Both the position numbers and the translations under genes were made by a program. The notes under the pieces are model-generated. The model was not told where the DNA came from. It saw only the letters and a list, made by a program, of their open reading frames with translations, and searched no databases. From the NCBI RefSeq assembly GCF_001043895.1, contig NZ_JTHF01000155.1, forward strand, positions 1 to 41,035: a stretch of DNA of 41,035 bases. Reading direction: 5' to 3'. Of the stretch, positions 33,289 through 41,035 are shown piece by piece (the first letter of the stretch is position 1; the number at the start of each line of letters is the position of its first letter). Origin of the DNA: Methylobacterium indicum. GTDB lineage: Bacteria; Pseudomonadota; Alphaproteobacteria; Rhizobiales; Beijerinckiaceae.

Positions 33289-33495
33289 ATGACCGATCCC
33301 CGCGACTACGAGCTTCCTTCCCCCGAGCCGCTGCGTCTGGAACGGGTCCATCGCGACGGGCAGGTCGAGCCGGACATCGATCGGCTCGCGAGCCTGCTGG
33401 CCGGCCTCACGGCGGTGAGGCCCGTCGACGACGTGATCTGTGCCGCGATGGCCAAGCGCAACCTCGTGGTGACGACACGCGCCCGCGCCGCCTGA
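33289..33495 (+). CDS. Small protein of unknown function, 68 residues
   Basis: Starts MTDPRDYELPSPEPLRLERV. It has an acidic N-terminal half and a basic C-terminus (AAMAKRNLVVTTRARAA), with no signal peptide or membrane span. No family was recognised. No promoter motif was found directly upstream, so it is probably transcribed with the preceding gene. A perfect 20-base-pair hairpin follows. Confidence 0.55.
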   Translation: MTDPRDYELPSPEPLRLERVHRDGQVEPDIDRLASLLAGLTAVRPVDDVICAAMAKRNLVVTTRARAA

Positions 33496-33513
33496 CCGGC
33501 GCACCCTTCAGAG

Positions 33514-33556
33514 CGACGACGACCCCGGAGGCCGAGGGCCTCCGGGGTCGTCGTCG
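33514..33556 (+). terminator. Long perfect hairpin after the 68-residue protein gene
   Basis: Arms at 33514-33533 and 33537-33556 are exact reverse complements (20 bases, beginning CGACGACGACCCCGGAGG) with a 3-base loop. There is no long T-run. It is the strongest simple hairpin in the region and presumably stops transcription between convergent genes. Confidence 0.7.
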
Positions 33557-33587
33557 TGTGCCGGCATGCCGTCTGCGGCCCATGCCG

Positions 33588-33624
33588 ATGCGCCGGAGGG
33601 GCATCGAGGCTCCCTCCGGCGCAT
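33588..33624. terminator. Hairpin facing the KGG gene
   Basis: ATGCGCCGGAGGG (33588-33600) and CCCTCCGGCGCAT (33612-33624) form a 13-base stem downstream of the minus-strand KGG gene. Confidence 0.5.
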
Positions 33625-33710
33625 GAGGATGGGTCTCAAACCGTTCGCCCCGGTCTCGCGGGGCCGGTCCGTGGATCGACGCGAGGGGCCGGCCCTGCCG
33701 GATCCCGCCC

Positions 33711-33905
33711 TCACTCGTCCGTGGCGCGCCCGCTGCCCGAGGCCTGCCCGCCCTTGCGGCCGGCCGACGAGGCCAGTTCGCGGTCCTGCGAGAAGGAGCG
33801 CTTCTCGGCCGGCACGCTGCGGCCGCCCTTGCTGGCAATCTCGCGCTGCCGCTCCAGATCCATGGAAGCGAAGCCGCGCTTCGAAGTCGAATTTCCGGTA
33901 GCCAT
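33711..33905 (-). CDS. KGG-repeat stress protein
   Basis: 64 residues from MATGNSTSKRGFASMD, preceded by a GGAGG-type site. KRGFASMDLERQREIASKGGRSV and AGRKGGQASGSG are the KGG (con-10/GsiB-like) motifs, a hydrophilic stress-protein family linked to desiccation and general stress. The frame is open 12 codons upstream, but MATG is the usual start. An EcfG-like promoter lies about 35 bases upstream, which fits the family's usual regulation. Confidence 0.9.
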   Translation of the reverse strand: MATGNSTSKRGFASMDLERQREIASKGGRSVPAEKRSFSQDRELASSAGRKGGQASGSGRATDE

Positions 33906-33939
33906 GAGTGCCTCCTTGGCCGGTGTTCTCAGACCGAAC

Positions 33940-33964
33940 AACCTTCAGCGGAAATGATGGTTCC
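33940..33964 (-). promoter_or_regulatory. EcfG-like promoter of the KGG gene
   Basis: On the minus strand GGAAC (33964-33960), a 16-base spacer, then GGTT (33943-33940), one mismatch from CGTT. Confidence 0.6.
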
Positions 33965-34099
33965 TGCCACGCATGCAGGCTGAGCCGGGCAGACGGTCCC
34001 GAATCGGGCCAGTACAGGCGGGCCGGCGACTTGAGTCACGCCGCCGCAGGTATGCTGCGAACCGGCCGGAAGCTTGGCCGTAAGCGGCCCGGAGCGGTG

Positions 34100-34124
34100 G
34101 GAACCCCGCGGGCGGGCCGGCGTT
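34100..34124 (+). promoter_or_regulatory. EcfG-type promoter of the 72-residue protein gene
   Basis: GGAAC (34100-34104), a 16-base spacer, CGTT (34121-34124), 94 bases before the ATG at 34219. Confidence 0.75.
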
Positions 34125-34218
34125 CGCCCCGGACTTTGCGGCAGACGGGCGAGATTTCGCTCGCCCGTTTCATGTCGCGGAAAGCGGGCCGGCGCCCGCC
34201 CGTTTCGGAGCGATCCCG

Positions 34219-34437
34219 ATGACCAACAGGACCATGGTGACCCGCGAGGCGGCGCAGCATCCCGAGACCGCCCCGGCGCCGAACCGCGACGCCCCTCCCG
34301 CGATGCCGGCCGAGGAGGGCAGCCCGCGCCCGACCACGACGGAGGAGCCGGGTGATTCCCCCCAGCCCAACCGCCAGTTCGGCGACCGGCCGATCGGCGG
34401 CCTGACCACGCGAAAGGAGCAGCCGCGCAAGGAGTGA
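34219..34437 (+). CDS. Disordered stress-regulated small protein, 72 residues
   Basis: Starts MTNRTMVTREAAQHPETAP; about a third of residues are proline, glutamate or threonine, with no hydrophobic core. It ends in basic residues (TTRKEQPRKE). It should be intrinsically disordered and cytoplasmic. No family was recognised. It carries its own EcfG-type promoter. Its job may resemble that of other hydrophilic stress proteins, an inference from composition only. Confidence 0.55.
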   Translation: MTNRTMVTREAAQHPETAPAPNRDAPPAMPAEEGSPRPTTTEEPGDSPQPNRQFGDRPIGGLTTRKEQPRKE

Positions 34438-34525
34438 CGCACGGCCGGCCGGTGCCGGTGCGGCAGCGGTTCCCAGCCCCGCTCCGCCCCTCTACACAGG
34501 CAGGCGGGATCTGGGGCGGCGGACC

Positions 34526-37500
34526 ATGAGCGGCGGGGCGGGAGCGGCGGAACGGACGGGCGGCGGTATGGCCCGGGAGGCGGGCGACCGCCCGGCCGAC
34601 GGCCGCAGCGGGGAGCAGGTCGCGGGCCGGGAGGCGGTGCCCGCCCGGGCCGGCAACGACCGGGAGGCGGGCGACGCCTCCGGCGGCCTCGACCGCAGCC
34701 TGTTTCGCTACATCTGGCGCCACTCGAAGCGCGACCAGATCCTGATCTGCGGCGTCGTGCTCGCCTCGCTGCCGCTTTACTTCGCCTCGCTCGACCTGCC
34801 GCGGCGCATCGTCAACGAGGCGATCCAGGGCCACGCCTTCGAGAAGGGCAACGAGACCGCCAAGTTCCTGATCCTGCGCCTGCAGGTGCCGGACTGGTTT
34901 GGTGGCGAGCGGCTGCTGTTCTCCGGCTTCGACGTCGACCGGTTCGAGCTGCTGTTCGGCCTCTCCTCGATGTTCCTGCTGCTGGTGCTGATCAACGGCG
35001 CCTTCAAGTACTGGATCAACGTGGCCAAGGGGGCGCTCGGCGAGCGGATGCTGCGGCGCCTGCGCTTCCAGCTCTTCTCGCTGATCATGCGCTTCTCGCC
35101 GGACGCGCTGCGCCACACCAAGGCCTCCGAGGTCGCCACCATCATCCGCGACGAGGTCGAGCCGATCGGCGGCTTCATCGGCGACGCCTACATCCTGCCG
35201 GCCTTCCTGGGCACCCAGGCCGCCACCGCGATGGCGTTCATCCTGATTCAGAACGTCTGGCTCGGGCTGCTCGCCGCCGGGGTGGTGGGGGTGCAGTTCG
35301 TGGTCATCCCGCGCCTGCGGCGCGAGCTGCTGCGCCTTGGGCGCCAGCGCCAGCTCGCCTCGCGCCGCCTCGCCGGCCGGGTCGGCGAGGTGGTGGACGG
35401 CATCGCGGCGGTGCATTCCAACGGGGCCGAGGCCTGGGAGCGGGCCGAGATCGGCCACCGCCTCGGCGGGTTGTTCGACCTGCGCCTGCGCATCTACCGG
35501 CGCAAGTTCATGGTCAAGTTCCTGAACAACCTGCTCGCCCAGATGACGCCGTTCCTGTTCTACTGCATCGGCGGTTATTTCGCTCTCAAGGGCCAGCTCA
35601 GCATCGGCCAGCTGGTGGCGGTGATCGCCGCCTATCGCGATCTGCCGCCGCCCCTGAAGGAGCTGATCGACTGGGACCAGCAGCGCCTCGACGTGCAGGT
35701 GAAGTACGAGCAGGTCTTGCAGCAGTTCCTGCCCGACCGGCTTCTCGGGCTCGACGCGCCCGGCCGCGACGACTCGCTCTGCGGGCGGCTGGCCGCCGAG
35801 GGCGTCGGCGTGCAGGAGCCGCACGGGCCGGTCCTCTCCAACGTCTCCCTGTCCTTGCCCCTGCCGGCCATCGTCGCCATCGTCAGCGACGGCGGTCCCG
35901 CCGCCTCGACCTTCGCGCGGGTGCTGGCGCGCCGGGTCGTGCCGACCTCCGGCCGGGTCACCCTCGAGGGGCACGACCTCGCGGACTGGGCGGGCGCCGC
36001 GCTCACCCGGCGCATCGCCTTCGCGGGCGTCGACCCGATCCTGTTCCCGGGGTCCTTGCGCGACAACATCGTGTACGGCCTCAACCGCCGCCCGCCGGCC
36101 TCCGGCACTCATTCGGCCGACGCCAAGCTGCTGGCCGAGGCCCACCGCACCGGCAACCCGGTCGAGCCGTTCCCGGCGGACTGGATCGACTACGCCCAGG
36201 CCGGCGTCGCCGACGCGCGCGAGCTCGACGCCCTGATCCTCGACTGGCTCACCCGCATCGGCATGGGCGAGGAGGTCTACCGTTTCGGTCTCCTCGGCCA
36301 GGTCGATCCCGAGCGCCACCCCGATCTCGCTGCCCGGCTGATCGAGGCCCGGATCGCCTTCCGCGAGCGCCTCGCCGCGGAGGGGCACGCCCACCTCGTC
36401 GAGCCGTTCGACCCCGCCCGCTACAACCGTCAGGCGACGGTGGCGGAGAACCTGCTGTTCGGCGTGCCGACCACCACGGCGCTCACCGGACGGGCGCTCG
36501 CCGAGCACGCGGTGGTGCGCCTCGTCCTCGACCGCACCGGTCTCGCCGACGACCTCGTCACCATGGGCGAGCGGATTGCCGCCACCATGCTGGAGATCTT
36601 CCGCGGCCTGCCGAGCGGGCACCCGCTGTTCGAGCAGTTCTCGTTCCTCTCCGCCGACGAGCTGCCGGAATTCGAGGCGATCCTCGCCCGCCGCACCGCC
36701 ACCGAGGCCTCGGCCGAGCGCCACGGCGGCGGGATGCTCAACCGGATCCGGCGGCGCTGGATCGGGCTCGGCCGCTACGGCTCGGCCGACGCGACGCGGC
36801 TCATCGCCCTGCCGCTGGCCTATATCGAGCCGCGTCACCGCCTCGGCCTGATCGACGACGCCTTCCGCGACCGGCTGGTCGAGGCGCGAGGCCAGCTGCG
36901 CACCGCCCTCGACGAGGCGGGTCTCGGCGGCGTCGACTTCTACGATCCCGACCAGGTCTGCGCCGCCGCCCCCTTGCGCGACAACCTGCTGTTCGGCCGC
37001 ATCAACCAGTCGGTCGCCGACGCCGTCGAGACCGTGACGGCGACCGGCACCGCCCTCGTCCAGGAGATGCGGCTCGCCCCCGCCATCACCCGGGTCGGCC
37101 TCGACCACCAGGTCGGTCCCGAGGGGCGCTTCCTGTCGGGGGGACAGCGGGCGGTGGTGAGCCTGGTCCGCGCCCTGATCCGCCGGCCCGACCTCCTCGT
37201 CCTGGACGGCGCCCTCTCGCCGATGGGCGAGAACCGGGCCCGCACGGTGCTCGGACTCCTGCTGGAGCGGTTCGGCCGCGAGAACAGCCTCGTGGCGGTG
37301 CTCCCCAACGACCGCGTCGCCGACCGATTCGAGGTGGTGCTGCGGGCCGCCGGCACGCAGATCCACGGGCCGGACGCGAAGGCGGCGCCCCCGGCACCCG
37401 CCGCGGGCGAAGCCTCCGGCGGAGAGGTGCCGGCGGGGGCTGGCGTTGCGGCGCCGGCTGCGGCAGTCTCCGGGCGCGCCGACAACGAGACGGGGCCGGA

Positions 37501-37534
37501 ACCGGCGCGCGTCGAGCAGGATGTAAGGGCATGA
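34526..37534 (+). CDS. ABC-exporter-like protein with degenerate nucleotide-binding domain
   Basis: 1002 residues. A disordered N-terminus (1-55) precedes an ABC-exporter membrane domain (about 57-375, with spans near 72-88, 143-160, 228-258 and 335-370). In the ATPase domain the Walker A site reads SDGGPAAST (454-462) and lacks the lysine. The Q-loop glutamine is V502, the Walker B glutamate is G895 (LLVLDGA), and the H-loop reads LPNDR with no histidine. Only the signature LSGGQ (870-874) is intact. About 350 residues, instead of the usual 100, separate Q-loop and signature, containing further RDN-YG/AEN-LFG/RDN-LFG copies. ATP hydrolysis by this chain alone seems unlikely. The stop overlaps the next gene (ATGA). 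Partner and substrate are unknown. Confidence 0.8.
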   Translation: MSGGAGAAERTGGGMAREAGDRPADGRSGEQVAGREAVPARAGNDREAGDASGGLDRSLFRYIWRHSKRDQILICGVVLASLPLYFASLDLPRRIVNEAIQGHAFEKGNETAKFLILRLQVPDWFGGERLLFSGFDVDRFELLFGLSSMFLLLVLINGAFKYWINVAKGALGERMLRRLRFQLFSLIMRFSPDALRHTKASEVATIIRDEVEPIGGFIGDAYILPAFLGTQAATAMAFILIQNVWLGLLAAGVVGVQFVVIPRLRRELLRLGRQRQLASRRLAGRVGEVVDGIAAVHSNGAEAWERAEIGHRLGGLFDLRLRIYRRKFMVKFLNNLLAQMTPFLFYCIGGYFALKGQLSIGQLVAVIAAYRDLPPPLKELIDWDQQRLDVQVKYEQVLQQFLPDRLLGLDAPGRDDSLCGRLAAEGVGVQEPHGPVLSNVSLSLPLPAIVAIVSDGGPAASTFARVLARRVVPTSGRVTLEGHDLADWAGAALTRRIAFAGVDPILFPGSLRDNIVYGLNRRPPASGTHSADAKLLAEAHRTGNPVEPFPADWIDYAQAGVADARELDALILDWLTRIGMGEEVYRFGLLGQVDPERHPDLAARLIEARIAFRERLAAEGHAHLVEPFDPARYNRQATVAENLLFGVPTTTALTGRALAEHAVVRLVLDRTGLADDLVTMGERIAATMLEIFRGLPSGHPLFEQFSFLSADELPEFEAILARRTATEASAERHGGGMLNRIRRRWIGLGRYGSADATRLIALPLAYIEPRHRLGLIDDAFRDRLVEARGQLRTALDEAGLGGVDFYDPDQVCAAAPLRDNLLFGRINQSVADAVETVTATGTALVQEMRLAPAITRVGLDHQVGPEGRFLSGGQRAVVSLVRALIRRPDLLVLDGALSPMGENRARTVLGLLLERFGRENSLVAVLPNDRVADRFEVVLRAAGTQIHGPDAKAAPPAPAAGEASGGEVPAGAGVAAPAAAVSGRADNETGPEPARVEQDVRA

Positions 37535-37977
37535 CGCTAGAGACCGAGGTGCAGTCGCTGCGCCAAGTGCCGATGTTCCGCGAGGTGGATCCGGCTCGCC
37601 TGAAGCTGCTCGCCTTCACCAGCGAGCGGGTGCATTTCGCCGACGGACAGCGCTTCTTCGACCGGGGCGATGCGGCGGATGCGGCCTACCTGATCCTGGA
37701 GGGCGAGGCGGCCGTCACCCTGGACGGGCCGCAGGGGCCGATCCGCCTGGCCCTGCTCGGCGCCAACGCGCTCGTCGGCGAGATGGGCATCCTGGCCGAC
37801 CAGCCGCGCTCCGCCACCGTGACCGCTGCCGTGCCGACGACGGCGCTCCGCATCGACCGGCGGGTCTTTCTCGAGCTTCTGAGCCAGTTCCCGCAGATCG
37901 CCATCGCGGTGATGCGCGAGCTCGCCCATCGCCTTGAGATGACCAACCAGCAGCTGGCCCAGACGCGGGCCAGCTGA
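37531..37977 (+). CDS. Cyclic nucleotide-binding domain protein
   Basis: 148 residues, one CNMP (Crp-type) beta-roll: FREVDPARLKLLAFTSERVHFADGQRFFDRGDAADAAYLILEGEAAV, then the phosphate-binding cassette GEMGILADQPRSATVTA with glutamate and arginine in place, then a C-terminal helix. There is no DNA-binding domain, so it is a standalone sensor rather than a transcription factor. The ATG overlaps the ABC gene stop, so the two are translationally coupled and probably act together, perhaps as a regulator of the ABC-like protein. A 9-base-pair hairpin (37985-38005) follows. Confidence 0.85.
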   Translation: MTLETEVQSLRQVPMFREVDPARLKLLAFTSERVHFADGQRFFDRGDAADAAYLILEGEAAVTLDGPQGPIRLALLGANALVGEMGILADQPRSATVTAAVPTTALRIDRRVFLELLSQFPQIAIAVMRELAHRLEMTNQQLAQTRAS

Positions 37978-38061
37978 GAACCAGCATCGGCGAGGCTCGC
38001 CGATGGAACGAGGCTTGCCCGCGAACGAGGCAGGCCCGAGACACGATCCCGGGGGGAGACC

Positions 38062-38832
38062 ATGGACCTCGCAGCCGGCCTGAAGGGCCGCCACGTCCTC
38101 GTGACCGGGGCCTCGGGCGGCCTCGGCGAGCATTTCGCCCGGCTCTGCGCCCGGTGCGGCGCCGCCGTCACGGTGGCGGCGCGGCGCAAGGAGAAGCTCG
38201 ACGCCCTGGTGCGCGATCTCCTGGCCGCCGGCGCCCCGGAGGCCCGGGCGGTCTCCCTCGACGTCGCCGATGCGGACTCGGTGACCGCCGCCTTCGCGGC
38301 CCTGCACGCCCTGCACGCCCTGCCGGACGTGGTGGTCAACAATGCCGGCATCGCCGAGGGCGGGGCGGCGATCGACGTCGACATCGCGACGTTCGACCGG
38401 GTGATCGACACCAACCTGCGCGGCGTCTGGGCGATGTCCACCACGGCGGCGCGCGCCTGGCGCGACGCGGGGCGCGGCGGCGTGATCGTCAACGTCGCGT
38501 CGATCCTCGGCCTCCGGGTCGCCGGCGGGGTCGGGCCCTACACGGTCTCGAAGGCCGGCGTGGTGCAGATGACCCAGGCGCTCGGCCTCGAATGGGCGCG
38601 CTACGGCATCCGGGTCAACGCGCTGGCGCCGGGCTATATCGGCACCGACATCAACCGCGAGTTCTTCGAGACGGCTCCCGGCCAGGCGATGCTCAAGCGC
38701 ATCCCGATGCGCCGCCTCGGCCGTCCGGAGGACCTCGACGGCGCCTTCCTGCTGCTGGCCGGCGACGCCTCCGGCTGGATGACCGGCGCGACCCTGCCGG
38801 TCGATGGCGGCCATCTCGTCTCGGGGCTCTGA
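38062..38832 (+). CDS. Short-chain dehydrogenase/reductase (SDR)
   Basis: 256 residues, classical SDR. TGASGGLG (15-22) binds NAD(P), NNAG is at 93-96, and the catalytic residues N118, S147, Y160 and K164 (TNL, VASIL, YTVSK) are in place. R41-R42 after the second strand suggest NADP(H). The C-terminus ends VDGGHLVSGL. The GGGGGAG site before the ATG is good. It follows the CNMP gene by 84 bases in the same direction. The substrate is unknown. Confidence 0.92.
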   Translation: MDLAAGLKGRHVLVTGASGGLGEHFARLCARCGAAVTVAARRKEKLDALVRDLLAAGAPEARAVSLDVADADSVTAAFAALHALHALPDVVVNNAGIAEGGAAIDVDIATFDRVIDTNLRGVWAMSTTAARAWRDAGRGGVIVNVASILGLRVAGGVGPYTVSKAGVVQMTQALGLEWARYGIRVNALAPGYIGTDINREFFETAPGQAMLKRIPMRRLGRPEDLDGAFLLLAGDASGWMTGATLPVDGGHLVSGL

Positions 38833-38842
38833 CCGGAGGCTC

Positions 38843-40165
38843 TCAGTTCGTCAGCCGGACCTGCGCGAAGGTGTTGAACAGCTTCCTCATCGCGTCGCCG
38901 ATCGCGCCGGTCTTGCCCGCCTCCATGTAGAAGTCCCCGCTGGTCGCGCAGGCGGCGAGCTGGGACGGGATGTCGTCGAGGCGCGTGCCCCGGCCGCGGA
39001 TCTGGCTCGGCTGGCCGAGGGTGGCGTTGTAGCCCCAGTCCCAGGTCATCGGCAGGTAGGGCGTGTAGATCACCCCGACCCAGACCGGCAGCTTGGCGCT
39101 GCCGCCCGGCGCCTTGAGGGCGGCGCATTGCGCCGGATCGAAGGGCGCGACGAGGGCGCGCTTCGGCACGTCCCAGGTCCAGGACCGGCCCGGATCGGCG
39201 ACGCCGTCGGTCGCCAGGATCACGAGCTTCTTCGGCGTGGTGATGCCGTCGCCGCTCGGGCCCACCGCCTTGGTGAAGGCCGGCATGATGGTCGAGAACA
39301 GCGTCGCCCCGTCGCTCTCGCCCGAGGCGCTCGGCGCCTTGGGCAGGTTGCCCGCCACCTTCGACAGGTCGCTCGTCGGATCGAGCACCTTGGTGAGCTG
39401 GGTGCTGAACGCGTAGATGGCGATCCGCACCCGCTTGCTCGCCGCCTCCTGCTGGCGCAGCGAGGCGACGAAATCCAGGATGCCCTGGTTCATCTCGTCG
39501 AGGCGCAGGGTGATGCCGTTCGCCTTGGCCCACTGGTAGCTGTCCAAATTGGTATTCTTCACCGGCTGGCCGTCGTGGCAGGCGAAGGCGCATCCGTTCA
39601 GGTTGGCCTGGAGCGCCGCGATGTCGGCGCTCGTCGCCCCCAGCGCCATCGAGCCCGAGACGTCGATCAGCAGGTAGACGTCGATCAGGGGCGACAGGTC
39701 GGCGCTGGCCTGCGAGACCCCGTCATAGGGCATCGCCGTGGTGCCGATGATCCCCATCAGGGTCGTCTTCGTCGAGGCCGTGTAGGTGCCCGAGACCGTG
39801 ACGCTGCGGCCCGTCAGGGCGACGGTGAACGTCGCCTGGGGCGCCGTGGCCGTGGCCGCCTTCGGCGCCAGGGTGGCGAAGAGCTGGGTGGCCGCGTCGC
39901 TGCCGGCTTGGCGGATCGCCACGTCGGACAGGCCCTTGGCATCCGCCGCCCGCACCGCCTGGGCGCCGGCCAGCACCGCGGCGTCGAGGGCGGCGTCGAG
40001 GCGCGACCGATCCTGGCGCGAGCGGGCGAAGTCGACCCCGGCCCCGGCCAGGATCACCAGCATCAGGGCGGTCAGGCCGACGATCAGCGCGACGCTGCCG
40101 CGCCGGTCGTGCCCGAAGGCCCGGATCCGCGTCGTCGGGGGGAGCAGGAAGAGAGGCAGGGGCAT
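38843..40165 (-). CDS. TadG-like pilus protein with vWA domain
   Basis: 440 residues. The N-terminal RRGSVALIVGLTALMLVILAGAGVDFARS is the TadE/TadG membrane anchor (about 21-50). A von Willebrand A domain follows from about residue 160 with a MIDAS motif DVSGS (168-172) and later LVILATDG. TadG-type proteins belong to Flp/Tad pilus systems and are exported across the inner membrane. No other tad genes are in the window, so this is an orphan copy, perhaps with a surface role. It is convergent with the SDR gene, 10 bases apart. Confidence 0.85.
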   Translation of the reverse strand: MPLPLFLLPPTTRIRAFGHDRRGSVALIVGLTALMLVILAGAGVDFARSRQDRSRLDAALDAAVLAGAQAVRAADAKGLSDVAIRQAGSDAATQLFATLAPKAATATAPQATFTVALTGRSVTVSGTYTASTKTTLMGIIGTTAMPYDGVSQASADLSPLIDVYLLIDVSGSMALGATSADIAALQANLNGCAFACHDGQPVKNTNLDSYQWAKANGITLRLDEMNQGILDFVASLRQQEAASKRVRIAIYAFSTQLTKVLDPTSDLSKVAGNLPKAPSASGESDGATLFSTIMPAFTKAVGPSGDGITTPKKLVILATDGVADPGRSWTWDVPKRALVAPFDPAQCAALKAPGGSAKLPVWVGVIYTPYLPMTWDWGYNATLGQPSQIRGRGTRLDDIPSQLAACATSGDFYMEAGKTGAIGDAMRKLFNTFAQVRLTN

Positions 40166-40321
40166 GACGGACCGACCGGGGGGCGTCCGTCATCCTGCCC
40201 CGGCGGGCGTTTCCCCGCCGTGAATGCGATCGGCGAAACCCGCGGCCGCGCGGTCGCGGCGGCGGACTCGTCTCGACCCGGAATCCGTCCCGTCGGCGGC
40301 GATCCTCGGCGCCGCCCGGCG

Positions 40322-40765
40322 TCACGTCGTCGGATAGGTGATGAACTCCATCAGCGATCCGTCGGGATCGCGGAAGTAGACGCTGATGCCCTCGCCGACC
40401 GCGCCGTGCCGCGGCACCGGGCCGAGCTCGACCGGCACGCCGTGACGCTCGAGGTGGACGATCGCCTCCTCGATCGGGCCGTGCCAGCGGAAGCAGAGGT
40501 CGCTGTTGCCGGGCGCCACCGGCAGCCGGGCCCGCGGCTCGCCGATCTGGCCCGGCCCGTGGCAGTTCAGCTGCACGCCGCCGAAGCGGTAGGCGTAGCC
40601 CCGCCCGACCGGAACGACCTCCGCGCCGAGCACGTCCCGGTAGAAGGCGGTGGAGCGCTCCCAGTCCGAGACGTGGATGACGCAGTGATCGAGGTGGATC
40701 GCCGGACGGACGACCGTCTCGGGCACCGCACCGACGAGGTCGGGAAGGGTCTCGGTCTCCGGCAT
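40322..40765 (-). CDS. VOC family protein (glyoxalase/bleomycin resistance fold)
   Basis: 147 residues with two beta-alpha-beta-beta-beta modules: IHLDHCVIHVSDWERSTAFYRDVLGAEVV and the second module ending in VYFRDPDGSLMEFITYP. The metal-ligand positions are likely the histidine in LDH and the glutamate in LMEF. Members include glyoxalases and dioxygenases; the reaction here cannot be assigned. The ATG is at 40765. It probably stands alone. Confidence 0.85.
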   Translation of the reverse strand: MPETETLPDLVGAVPETVVRPAIHLDHCVIHVSDWERSTAFYRDVLGAEVVPVGRGYAYRFGGVQLNCHGPGQIGEPRARLPVAPGNSDLCFRWHGPIEEAIVHLERHGVPVELGPVPRHGAVGEGISVYFRDPDGSLMEFITYPTT

Positions 40766-40865
40766 CGCGCGCCTCCGATCTTGCCACCTCCAAGGTAACG
40801 CGGCGGCGGCACCGGTGACCAGCGGGCCGGCGGGAAATGTCGCGCCGCCGCGCGGCCTGTCGCGG

Positions 40866-41035
40866 TCAGGCGCGCCAGAACGGCTTGCGGCTCTCCCGCC
40901 GCACCGTATCGGGATCGAGCCCGGTATCCAGCATCTGCGCCGGTGTCAGCTCGGCGAGGACCCGGCGGTCCCGGGCGCGACGCCACCAGAGGCGCAGGAG
41001 GGCGGGACGAGGCGGGGAGGTGTCGGGGACATGAC
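40866..41035 (-). CDS. DUF1127 small protein (5' part missing)
   Basis: The last 55 residues are visible; the start lies beyond the window. LLRLWWRRARDRRVLAEL, then PAQMLDTGLDPDTVRRESRKPFWR at the end, is the DUF1127 pattern (YjiS-like arginine-rich small proteins). Related proteins take part in RNA and phosphate or stress responses in alphaproteobacteria. The assignment rests on the conserved LL-W-RR-R-R-L and D-G-L-R-E-KPFWR positions. Confidence 0.8.
   Translation of the reverse strand, partial: HVPDTSPPRPALLRLWWRRARDRRVLAELTPAQMLDTGLDPDTVRRESRKPFWRA

Noticed and set aside
33929..37366. 1145-residue minus-strand open frame opposite the ABC-like gene
   Set aside because: Same shadow effect. 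It has no recognisable domain, and the plus strand encodes a clear membrane and ABC domain.

Overview
The window is very GC-rich DNA from an alphaproteobacterium. The combination of a murG-murC-murB-ftsQ-ftsA-ftsZ-lpxC division/cell-wall cluster, a PhyR/NepR general stress response locus with EcfG-type promoters, and several small stress proteins points to the Hyphomicrobiales, most likely Methylobacteriaceae. The taxon is an inference from gene content and order, not from a marker gene. No tRNA, rRNA, CRISPR array or transposase was recognised.

Left end, minus strand (1-4512): a type VI secretion cargo module. It reads, in transcription order, a short DUF3540-like protein, a DUF2169 chaperone-like gene carrying a frameshift and an in-frame stop, a DUF4150 PAAR-like tip protein with a C-terminal PD-(D/E)xK (VRR-Nuc-like) toxin domain, a DUF3396/TsiV-type immunity protein, a DUF6881 protein, and a ketoacyl-synthase-like protein cut by the window edge. 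Base composition falls sharply at the toxin domain and stays low through the immunity gene, as expected of an exchanged toxin tip. Then come a DUF808 membrane protein and a SnoaL-like protein.

6.7-12.9 kb, minus strand: a complete tripartite heavy-metal-type RND efflux operon (adaptor, pump, outer membrane factor). 13.4-14.5 kb: a ParB-like protein and a small unknown.

14.6-29.4 kb, plus strand: ftsW, murG, murC, a DUF559 endonuclease-like gene ending in a palindromic repeat element, murB, a decayed ddl remnant, ftsQ, a 28-codon bridging ORF, ftsA, ftsZ, a strong terminator, lpxC, bamD, recN. Together these cover late peptidoglycan precursor synthesis, divisome assembly, lipid A synthesis, outer membrane protein assembly and DNA repair.

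29.6-34.5 kb: the general stress response region. nepR and phyR are divergent, and eight EcfG-like promoters (GGAAC-N16/17-CGTT or close) sit within about 4 kb. They precede phyR, nepR, a DUF1328 protein, small unknown proteins, a KGG protein and a promoter-terminator pair with no ORF that looks like a GsrN-type small RNA. A second short NepR-like protein lies just upstream.

34.5-41 kb: a 1002-residue ABC-exporter-like protein whose nucleotide-binding domain has lost its catalytic residues, translationally coupled to a cyclic-nucleotide-binding-domain protein and followed by an SDR. A TadG-like vWA protein, a VOC protein and a truncated DUF1127 gene on the minus strand close the window.
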